A stretch of DNA of 64,000 nucleotides from Blepharisma stoltei. Taxonomy: Eukaryota > Ciliophora > Heterotrichea > Heterotrichida > Blepharismidae. The stretch lies in the NCBI GenBank assembly GCA_914767885.1, contig CAJZBQ010000041.1:1-64000 (forward strand). Direction: 5' to 3'. The translations under genes were made by a program, and so were the position numbers. Shown piece by piece: positions 56,224 through 64,000 of the stretch; position 1 is the stretch's first letter, and the number at the start of each line of letters is the position of its first letter. Below the pieces are notes generated by a model, which had not been told where the DNA came from, ran no database searches, and worked only from the letters and a program-made list of their open reading frames with translations.

Positions 56224-58781
56224 ATGGGTTGTGGGTCAAGCACAGAACAAAATCCAGCCACTTTAAATAAACCAACTATAAACCCCTCTCTCACTCCTGT
56301 AGAAAAACCCAAAATATCGCTCTCAGTCGAAACTCAAAAATGTCAAAGCTTCTTTCCAGCCAAAATTCCAGCGCAAAATATATCTACAGAATCTCAAACA
56401 GAAAGGGAAAGCTTTATTAGTGCTCAAGAAACCCAAACAGAAGTAATAGAATACGATGATAAACAAACTGGCACCTTGGAAATAGCAAGTGAAGGTTTAG
56501 AATGAAATGAGACGGAAACTCAAACGGAAAATGAAAACCCAGATGAAGATTTAGGGAACGAAATTAAAAAAATATGCATAAATTTCAACATTGTTAATGA
56601 AGATTCAAAAAATGATGAAATCATTGGAGTAATTGAAACAATTATACAGCAGTGGAAAGAAATGGGAAATGTGCATCAGCATTTGCATACGAGGACAGAG
56701 CCTAACTTAATGGATTCTATAATGCTTAAGCGAGATTGGGGGATAAATTTGTAGCGCATCGCTGGAGATTATTTCAGCCCCTATCTGTGATACTTAGGCT
56801 TCAGGCCTTAGTTCTTGTTGATATCACCAAAAAAATGGTGATATCAGCAATCTCTCGGGCAGACTCACCTGGCCTAGCTGGGTCTAGCCCTGCAATAGAG
56901 GACTATCTTGGCCCTGGTAGTGCTAAGGGTATGAGGGAACTGCCATTTCTCCTTCTGGACGAGCTCACCTTTATCAAGAGTAAAGTTGCTACCTAAAGTA
57001 TGAGCAGAGTTTGCGCCTTCGGTTATCGTCCGTAAGAAAAAGGGAAAAATCCTGTTGTGGCGTCCCAGCCAGGCTAAAACCCACTCTGGATTTCTTAAAG
57101 AAAGAGATTCACTTATCTGAAGCTGGATCAGTTCATGATTCGCCTGAAATTATAGCCATTTGCCATTTTTTAAAAGTGCTTAAGCGAGAAGATCCGAATA
57201 ATGTTAGTCTAAGCACGCTTATTAGTGATGGCAAATTGACACCCCTTCCAGGAAATAAGGTCAAGGTTGTCACGAGGCAGCCAATAGTCAAGACAAAACA
57301 CAATTTAAAAATTGCGAGACCTGATAAGGGGTTATTCCCTATTCAGGCTCAGTGAAGGAAAGATCTATGATCCTCTGAGAGCTTGCGTCAGCAAAGACAC
57401 TATTCAGGGGCATGGGATAGTGGGAAAAGAGAGTTCTTCAGAACTGATGACAAAAGAACTTCTAATGATCATGCAAATACCGTCGATTTGCTCAGAGCGG
57501 AGTCGCTTTTTTCAACAGCTTGCGGGGGAATATAAAAATTTTAATAATTAAGTTATCTTATCAATCAAGACAAAAATTTCAGCAGAGTCTCATGGAAGAA
57601 AAGGCCCAGCTGCTAAAGAAGAAACGGTAGAAAGCAAAATAAACACGAGAAACGCTCTTCTCAAATTAGTGAAATCGACATCTCCAAGCCCTGATCATAT
57701 TTTGAAAACAAGATTTGACGAAGAGCCCAAGAAGAACATGTCTCCATTTCCATTTCTTAAAAAGAGGAAATCAATTGAGTCAAAGCCACTTACTCCTCGC
57801 ATCAATTCGATTCAATTGCCGTCATTCTATCAAGGATGGGATTTAAATAGGCCAAGCTTGATTTACCCCGCTAGGGTAAATTCCTCCGTCTTTTTACTGT
57901 TCTCAAAGGTAAACCACTGTAAATTTTCAATGATGCAGAAAAAAGTGGTCGAAAAAAAAGTGGTAAAAGTGACAGCGGAATTTGCCGTCATGTAAAAAAA
58001 ATCCTTAAAATCAGAGGAGCTTAACCCAATGGTTAAAGAAGCGGAAAAAAACCAAATTAAAGAAATTTTTAAATATTGTAAGTAATATTTAAATATTAAA
58101 GAAGTAGTTAATCTTTATTTATGCCAGTAATATCTATTTTTTAATATGTATTATCACTTTAAATAATTTAAAATTTCTTTAATTTGTTTTTTTTACGCTT
58201 TTTACCATTTGGGTTAATTCCTCTTATTTTAAGGATTTTTTTGATATAGGGTAAATTTGCTGGCTTGCTTTTAACCTTCCTTTTTTCTGCACCATTAAAA
58301 ATTTACGGCAGGATTTACCCTGAGAACAAAAATGGTGGCAGAATTAACACCAGTGGGGTAACTCAGCTAGACCCGTTTTTAAATAATATATAGTTTTTGG
58401 AATATAAATTTAAAATGCATTTTGCAAAAAATAGAGCATTATATTATCAAATATCAAGAAATCGCATTATAATTTGGGAAAAAGTGATTGCAAGTATAAT
58501 CTCTGCTATAAAAATAGTTTATTGAATCTGAGGAAGGACAGAGGAGCGGCTTTGCGCTCAACCATTTAAAAGTCGCTCGAATAATGTGCAAATTTTAGGA
58601 AATTTTCAATGGTATCGTTCAATCAAGGACAGGATTTAGTGTCTTTGATCCGCTAAGATTCAAATTGCAAGAAAAAGTTAAAAAGCCAGGAGACAAGAGC
58701 CCAAAGAGGTTGTCACTAAATGAAGATATGTTAGGAAGCTTGCTTGGTGGGGCATTGACACCTGATCCTTCGGATAATTAA
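56224..58781 (+). CDS. Acylated Ser/Lys-rich protein with nested insertions
   Basis: 473 residues after removing 56752-57013, 57533-57560 and 57793-58638 (1422 nt, 474 codons). Starts MGCGSSTEQ, a strong N-myristoylation/palmitoylation signal. The N-third is Thr/Glu-rich with repeated Q(T/S)ET or ETQTE motifs. The middle has helices (DFLKKEIHLSEAG, IIAICHFLKVLKRE), and the C-third is basic and Ser/Pro-rich (SPKRLSLNEDMLGSLL). Several TGA read as Trp. No family recognised; mostly disordered, likely a membrane-attached scaffold or phosphorylation target. Confidence 0.68.
56752..57013. mobile_element. GC-rich insertion in the MGCGSS gene
   Basis: 262 bp between two TTTG words, the left side TTTGTAGCGCATCG resembling the right TTTGCGCCTTCG, possibly a decayed TSD. 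It begins with a stop in frame. Contains a small hairpin GATATCACCAAAAAAATGGTGATATC. Removal continues GINL into RLRLSSVRKREK. No TA pair fits the right border. Confidence 0.65.
57533..57560. other. Putative 28 bp mini-IES
   Basis: AT-only stretch with three stops, from after ATA (57530-57532) to the TTA at 57558-57560. Removing it joins CGGI to SIKTKISAES in frame. The length matches the minimum IES size known in Paramecium; in this organism it is my inference from frame alone. Confidence 0.55.
57793..58638. mobile_element. Composite IES, MITE family 2 with inner element
   Basis: 846 bp with TTA at both borders. The outer ends (CTCCTCGCATCAATTCGATTCAATTG; right CAATGGTATCGTTCAATCAAGGACAGG) are degenerate family-2 termini. 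Inside lies a second inverted-repeat element of about 500 bp: 57875-57965 (TACCCCGCTAGGGTAAATTCC, TGTTCTCAAAGGTAAACC) pairs with 58290-58360. Removal joins SKPL to SVFDPLRF. Confidence 0.8.
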
Positions 58782-58927
58782 TTAATAATATTTATCATCA
58801 ATATATGCTCAATGCCAATCACTTTATATTCAGCATTTATTTAGAGTTTCTATATGATAATTATATATCTAAACATTATTATATCTAGCCTATATACTTA
58901 ATTTATATTTAGCAATAATCAATTATA

Positions 58928-60049
58928 CTAAAGATTAAAGTTCTTTTCATCTATATCATACTTTTCTAATATTTTCGATCTATTGTAGAGGTAAATCGCT
59001 GCTGTGACAACGACCAATGCACATATAAACGCCAAGTTGAATTCAAACTCAAAGAGAATTGAGCTTAAAAACGCTGTGATAAACATAGAAACTGTCAAAG
59101 AGATAACATAAATGATATTATCCAAAAATTTGAACAGGAATGACAGACTAAGTCCCATTGTTGACTGCACGAAAAGCACTTGAAATGTGTAAATATCCCA
59201 CCCTTCAAAAACTCCTGGCTGTGAGTTGTCACTTTCTTCAGTATAAAATAAATAGATGGCATTCACTATGATTCCATAAATATATAAAACTGAGTTTTGG
59301 TACCAAATGCTGAGCTCTTTGGTCTTTTTGAAATACATTTCTGTATAAATGCTAGCAGAAGTACTCAAAAGACACATCAAAGTGATAAATAAGAGACCCA
59401 CAAACGTCTTGCTCCCATCAAAGCTAGCCTCAGATACTCCAGGAGTAGCAAGAACAGCTCCACAAGTAAGTAAAATTAATGACAGCCACTGTATATCAGA
59501 CAGTTTTTTGCCCATAATGATCCTATAAAGCACTCCTGCAGTAATAATTCTAATATTCCCAAATACATGGAATAACGCTGGGTCAATGTAGCTCAACCCA
59601 TAGTAGACCAGTGTATTTGAGCCTGCATAAAAGACTGCAGGGACTAAAAAGTGAAGCGATTCTCTGAATTTTAAATTCGTCAGAGCACGTCGTCTGATAC
59701 CTTCAGTGTTAGCCAAAGTGATGATTAATGCGGATCCACACACAATCAACTTGGCAAGCTCCACAAGGATAACCATGGTCGTTTTGTTATAGTTGTATTT
59801 CCCATCTTCTCGGCGAGAGGCTGAAATAGCCAAGGGCTGTCACACTTTGATGCCGATAGCGAAAAGAATCATAAAGGCCTTGATATAATTGTCTGAATTT
59901 GGAGGTTTTTTGCTGACAAAGGAAGAGTCTAGTTCTTCTTTTATTTCGTTTGTGGGGATCAATTTGAACTCACCTTGGTCGGTTTTGGCAAAACTGAGTT
60001 CGATGTCAGCTTGCTTTGAAGGCTTGTTGGACATTTTATATTTCGACAT
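58928..60049 (-). CDS. Nucleotide-sugar transporter (SLC35A-like)
   Basis: 373 residues with one TGA (Trp, IKVWQPLAIS) and about ten TM helices. Conserved NST features: TTMVILVELAKLIVC in helix 2, FLVPAVFYAGSNTLVYYGLSYIDPALFHV, the IIMGKKLSDIQWLSLILL block, and WYQNSVLYIYGI before helix 7. SLC35A proteins carry UDP-galactose, CMP-sialic acid or UDP-GlcNAc into the Golgi; the substrate cannot be told from sequence alone. ~50-residue cytosolic N-terminus. Without TGA=Trp the first helix is lost. Confidence 0.9.
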
Positions 60050-60134
60050 AAATATACTGGATAAACATGCTTATTTTTAAAATTTCTTATGTAGATTAAT
60101 CAGTTAACAAAATAAAAATGAATTTGCATGCTTA
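60050..60134. promoter_or_regulatory. 5' flank of the transporter gene
   Basis: Short AT-rich stretch upstream of the minus-strand ATG at 60049; must hold the promoter but no motif stands out. Confidence 0.3.
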
Positions 60135-60764
60135 CTTCTCCCCCTATGTGAATAAAATCCTTATTTTTGGTAAAAACCACCTCTTGAGAGAATAAAAAAA
60201 TTTTTAATATAATTATTATAATGCGAAATTCTAGCTAATTCTGTGTTTTTAAATTACGCATTTTAAAATAAAAGAAATTAAAAAAAATGATTCTTTCTAT
60301 AAGCAATCAAAATTGTATGCCTATGCGGAGTTAGAATTGCTTAATTATTGCTAATTAAATATTTAGTACAATTTTGGACATAAAGTGAAAGTTTATAATG
60401 AAATTGCGTGGAGGTTAATGATTATGCGATCGATTATATTTTCGTTACTCAAACTTATAGGCGAATAATCAATAATCAACTGAAAATTTTTTGAAACAGT
60501 TTTTTTATTTTGATATCCCCATGAAATTATGCAACAGCTATTATTTTAATTAGATATTTATAGAGGTAATTGGCTTATCTTTACTAATTACCCCCTCTGG
60601 TGAGTGAAAAAATATTTTACTCACTGAGGCGGTTAATTATCAATTTTATATAATTGGAGAGAAAATTAATTGGTAAAAATTATGCTTTAGAATGTAGCTT
60701 GTTTGAATATAAATAGAATCATCCAAAAATTCCTTATATAATTATCACTTATATAGCAAAAAAT
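60135..60764. mobile_element. Decayed MITE family 1 remnants
   Basis: Left end TTACTTCTCCCCCTATGTGAAT with the second motif CACCTCTTGAGAGAAT at 60178, and the internal GCTAATTCTG..TTTAAATTACGCATTTTAAAA. A second remnant at 60590-60760 holds an end hairpin (CCCCCTCTGGTGAGTG..CACTGAGGCGG) and the ATTATCACTTATATAGC interior. Both have lost the precise ends, so excision from here is doubtful. Confidence 0.7.
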
Positions 60765-61429
60765 ATGAATTTTAAAATGGATTTTATTGGGAATAATAAA
60801 GGAATTGATATTTTGAAGATGAAAGAAAGACTACGCAACTATTGGATTTACCCAAATTCCATTTGGAGAATCGGAGAAAAGTTGACCCAGAACCGATTTT
60901 ACCAATAAAAGATGAAAGAGAAGATGGAGATGAGAATGATTGTTAACGCGAAAAAAGGAGGGGATAAAGAAGATAGAAGAACTACAGCATAAGGGCGTAT
61001 GGATTCCAGGAGAAGAAATAGTGGGCGAAGAGCCAATTCAAGACTTGGGTGAACGATTAAATATTGATGAAGCTATTGAAAATGAAGAATGTATGAAGTA
61101 AATGAACAAATGGAGATAGATAGGAAAAATTAAATAGATTAAGAGAAGCAGGAATGCGATGCGATAAATATTTGTCGTTATAATGTAAAAGGAAAGGATT
61201 TTGGCGGGAAAGCTGATGATAAAGTTGAGAAGAGAGGCTAAAGTTGAAATTAAAGAGTTAAAAAGAAAAAAAAAAACACTTTAGAAAAAGTTGGTCCTTT
61301 AAATGGCGATAACAGAATAGAATAGAACATAGCAAAATATTTTTTATATAAAAAAAATTATATTTTACTCACAGAGTGTGCATACATACATTCAATTTAT
61401 TAAGGTTCTTGCTTAAGATCCACTACACA
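60765..61429. other. Region with degraded coding-like sequence
   Basis: A 47-codon plus-strand frame (60765-60908) and further Glu/Lys-rich open bits (for example KGVWIPGEEIVGEEPIQDLGERL near 60990) look like a dead gene or transposon ORF broken by many stops. No recognisable family. Confidence 0.4.
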
Positions 61430-61900
61430 TGCCCTGCACGGGCTTCTATACCTTCTTCGGAATTCCACGATCCAACATAGCATTGTGCACAACTGGCTCT
61501 CTGAATGGTCCTCGGCTTTGGGCGTTCTGATTTCGACGACTATTCTTCCAGCTCTCGAGCTTGAATATGGGTTGTCTGCACAGAAATTTCAAAAGATTGA
61601 ATTTCCGGCTGACTGTCCGCAAAACGTGCAACTTGTAGCCCAGGACGAACTCCTTATTTCACGCTATGGAGTTGCCCAAATGATCAAAAGATGCTGCTGG
61701 GCTTCCGCTTTCTTACTCAAGCCTTTCCTTCACACGAGGCAAAGTCCAATCCTGAAAAGAGACTTGGGTAAGACTCCTTACTCTAAGGGATTGCTTACAT
61801 AGTATTGCTATAATTTCTAATTGGTAATACCTTGCCGGTTATAATTCAATATGTGCTCGAGGCTGCATGATAGGGAGACCATGCCGAGCCGAGACGCCAT
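61430..61900. mobile_element. GC-rich interspersed element, borders unclear
   Basis: About 470 bp, clearly less AT-rich than the flanks, with phrases similar in style to the SINE-like elements (CATGCCCTGCACGGGC near its start against CAGGGCACGGGC in family B). No TSD found. The 105-codon open frame inside shows no motif. Confidence 0.5.
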
Positions 61901-62108
61901 GTTTAATTATCACTCACAGGGTACAAAAAATCATAATTTTTCAAGTGGCTTTGCTCACTCATAGATGAGAGTAAGCCATAATTCAGGCAAGAACCAAAAA
62001 CAGCACCATTTATTTTTTCCAAAAACTTCTTCCCAGTTCTTTTTTATTCCTAAATCCCTCCATTAATAATCAATTGCATTTAAGCTTTTTTTTATAAGTT
62101 TTTCCTTA
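61901..62108. other. Short AT-rich spacer
   Basis: Contains a family-1-like scrap near 61935-61970 (TTTTTCAAGTGGCTTTGCTCACTCATAGATGAG). Otherwise nothing. Confidence 0.4.
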
Positions 62109-62682
62109 CTCCCCCCCAATCCTTGATCGAACGATTGAATGTAAAAATTCCTAAAAAATTTTGGGAAATTAACCCCCATCTTTGATCGAACGATTTTCAT
62201 ATCATGACAATTTTTATATATATAAAAAAATATATTAGCTATTAAAAGCTTGGGAAGATGCACCTAATGAAGTTTGTTTCAGAGCTTTTAGACAACAGAA
62301 AGCTGCAGAATCAACCATCAGAAGTTTTTTTAGCCATCAGCCTAGGCTTAAAAACACAATAATCTAATAAAATAGAGATTCTTTTAAAATTTAAAAAAAA
62401 AATTTAATTTAATAAGGAACAAATTAAAATTTATACAGTTTAAAAAGGGGTAACTAATAAATCAAAATATTAAAAACTGGTATTTTATGAAATTAATTCA
62501 ATTTTTTACTATAAAAATAATTATTAAATACTCTTAACCCTCTTATTTAAAAGTAAATAAAAAAAATATATAAATATATTTTTTATTTTATTATAAAATT
62601 GTTTTCCCAAAAAAAATTTTTTTTAAACCCCCATCCTTGATCGAATGATGGCGAGTCGTTCGATCAAGGATGGGGGGGGTTA
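62109..62682. mobile_element. IES, MITE family 2 (3' of DHHC gene)
   Basis: 574 bp with TTA borders, inverted relative to 24474-25031 and matching it along the whole length (CATGACA.TTTTTATATATATAAA, GGGAAGATG.ACCTAATGAAGTT, AGAAAGCT.CAGAATCAACCATC). The terminal hairpin CCATCCTTGATCGAATGATGG..CGTTCGATCAAGG is at the right end here and at the left end there. Confidence 0.92.
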
Positions 62683-62789
62683 ATTTCTCTGTAATATATT
62701 GTTCATCTATATTTAATTATCAAACAAAGTTAAAATATAAATGAATTCCATCATAAATTTAAAAAAATACATAAAATCTGCATCTATCC
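62683..62789. other. 3' flank of DHHC gene
   Basis: AT-rich noncoding DNA between the MITE and the DHHC stop. Confidence 0.4.
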
Positions 62790-63786
62790 TTATAAGGGAA
62801 GTAAATCATATCTGTTTCCAGGCAATTCTCCATTAAGTCTTACCAAATTATCCGTAAAAGTATACTCAATAGTCGTCAAATTATTCAAGACCAAATAAGT
62901 GTGCAACGCAAACAGCAATCCTAGTCCCAGCATCATCGACCCACATAAAATAAAGGCAAATCTCACTGCTTCTCTATTTAAATCAGACAATTCTCCAGTA
63001 AAGCTTTCGTCACCGTCTAAAATCTTTATAAAGCTATCCCACATGATTGCACAGATAATGAAAGTTCCAATTAAAATCCAAAATAAAAGAAGGTAAAAAT
63101 AGCGATAATTATAGAGCCCTATACAGTTGTTAACCCAAATACAGTGATGATCCATTTTAAGGACACATTTATTACAGGTTGAGCAGTGGTGAGCTCTAGG
63201 GGGCTTTGAAAAATTGCATTTTGGGCATCATTGAGAGTCTGATGATAACTCTAGGCTTTCTAAGGATGTTTCTTGAGGGGTTCCAGGATCTGTAAACGCA
63301 GCTTTGTAATAATTATAGAGAATATAGCTCAAGAACTATTTTAGATCTGACTTACCGATCTTTTCTGAGAGAATGAGGGAGTTGGCAAAAACAGCTTATG
63401 CTAGTTTAGCCATGTCTCAAATGGCAGAAACCCTGTATAAAGTGGTTGTGCCATTTGGTTAAACCAGCATTAATTACTTTTGCCAACTCCCCTCTTTCTG
63501 TCAGAAAGATCGGTAAATCCGAACTAAAAAGTGCTCAGGCTATATTGAATAAAATAAAAATTCCTATGAATGTATAGAACAGTGCTTGGGAATAGCTTGC
63601 ATTGATAATTGAAAAGAGCAAGAAAAAGTAAAAATATGAAATCTAAATAGAAAATACGCTGAAAATAAGGAGGTTTCCAATGAGCAGACATATTCATCCA
63701 CCCTTCTTTAAAGCTTTACAAGCAGCTTCTTTATTTATCATATAAAAATATGAATATTTACTATTAGTTTCTACGCTCCCATACAT
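62790..63786 (-). CDS. DHHC palmitoyltransferase
   Basis: The zinc-finger core [38 protein letters not shown] is complete, with the catalytic DHHC. Two TM helices precede it ([41 protein letters not shown]) and two follow ([42 protein letters not shown]), the standard PAT layout. It S-palmitoylates membrane proteins. One 15-nt intron (63643-63657) and one palindromic IES (63355-63515) were removed. A likely second intron (GTCAGATCTAAAATAG, minus strand, just after the IES) leaves the frame one base off, so that junction is unresolved. Two TGA read as Trp. About 265 residues. Confidence 0.88.
63355..63515. repeat. Palindromic IES in DHHC gene
   Basis: 161 bp with TTA/TAA borders. Arms CCGATCTTTTCTGAGAGAAT, GAGGGAGTTGGCAAAA and their complements surround a ~75 bp centre (with an inner AAATGGCA/TGCCATTT pair). 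Confidence 0.9.
63643..63657 (-). other. 15-nt intron in DHHC gene
   Basis: GTATTTTCTATTTAG on the minus strand, GT...AG, ending in an in-frame TAG. Removal gives a continuous first TM helix. Confidence 0.88.
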
Positions 63787-63800
63787 TTTTCTTATTCAGC

Positions 63801-64000
63801 CTAGTTAATTTTAGTTATTTGGTCTCTCAAACACTTAATCCATTCCTCAGAAAATTTCGGCTTCAACCTCGGAATTTTTACTGTAAACTCCAGCCTTCTA
63901 CTGAATTCTTCAATTTCTTTTTCCAGCTCTGGATACTCCATATCTCTATATTCCGACTTCGGCGATCCAGACGTGCTCGCAGTGGACGCTTTGCATCTTT
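63801..64000 (-). CDS. C-terminal end of an unidentified protein (partial)
   Basis: At least 65 residues up to a TAG at 63801-63803; the 5' part lies beyond the window. Ser/Thr-rich start, then a charged helix (YPELEKEIEEFSRRLEFTVKIP) and a short tail (FSEEWIKCLRDQITKIN). No family recognised. The DHHC gene starts only 15 bp further on, on the same strand. Confidence 0.55.
   Translation of the reverse strand, partial: RCKASTASTSGSPKSEYRDMEYPELEKEIEEFSRRLEFTVKIPRLKPKFSEEWIKCLRDQITKIN

Overview
This window is the end of a ciliate chromosome, almost certainly from a heterotrich of the genus Blepharisma and almost certainly from the germline (micronuclear) genome, or from a somatic assembly that keeps its internal eliminated sequences (IESs). 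Four things in the sequence say so. (1) Positions 1-1404 are about 175 copies of the heterotrich telomere repeat CCCTAACA, C-rich strand first. (2) TGA is read as tryptophan throughout: conserved proteins (an otubain neighbour, a USP deubiquitinase, NAA15, a MORN protein, a REEP/HVA22 protein, a nucleotide-sugar transporter, a DHHC transferase) run through TGA exactly where Trp fits, and they end only at TAA or TAG. (3) Introns are 15 nt long, GT...AG. (4) Many exons are split by TA- or TTA-flanked segments, and removing these restores one reading frame whose total length is a whole number of codons.

Layout. 1-3700: telomere, subtelomeric AT-rich DNA, a decayed copy of the next gene and a GC-rich repeat. 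3701-6744: a B-box/TPR gene carrying two MITE-type IESs and one SINE-like insertion, then a SINE-like element. 8118-13307: DDX11/Chl1 helicase, U1-C, a Ras-like GTPase and a small membrane protein. 14342-15902: tRNA-Tyr, a TMUB-like gene with a palindromic IES, and a hypothetical gene. 16302-23480: a dual-specificity phosphatase and a tandem triplication of its 3' end plus a propeller-like gene. 23500-28229: CXC/TSO1-like protein, small membrane protein, REEP, TEN1, MORN, tRNA-Arg and a basic small protein. 28230-34406: gene-poor AT-rich DNA with a minisatellite, IESs and one coiled-coil gene. 34407-42551: otubain, a purple-acid-phosphatase-like gene and a duplicated USP pair. 43195-48885: basic protein, PP2C, PP2A catalytic subunit, a propeller gene with three insertions, and an RPA3-like gene. 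48904-60049: a very large polytopic membrane protein, NAA15, an MGCGSS protein with nested insertions, and a nucleotide-sugar transporter. 60050-64000: decayed elements, a large MITE, a DHHC palmitoyltransferase and the 3' end of one more gene.

The genes form no operon or pathway. They are ordinary nuclear housekeeping genes packed tightly, often 7-90 bp apart. The remarkable content is the interrupting DNA, which falls into at least four classes: (a) TTA-flanked MITEs with C-rich ends and the motif CCTCCGTGAGCGAAC (family 1); (b) TTA-flanked MITEs ending in CCATCCTTGATCGAACG (family 2); (c) near-perfect TA-flanked palindromes; (d) GC-rich SINE-like retroposons flanked by 9-16 bp target-site duplications, several sharing the 3' end GCCATTTTA. 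Class d elements sit inside exons of conserved genes, and some have no TA at their borders. That makes them the least expected feature here. All intron, IES and frame calls were made by eye from the sequence; none was confirmed by alignment or RNA data.
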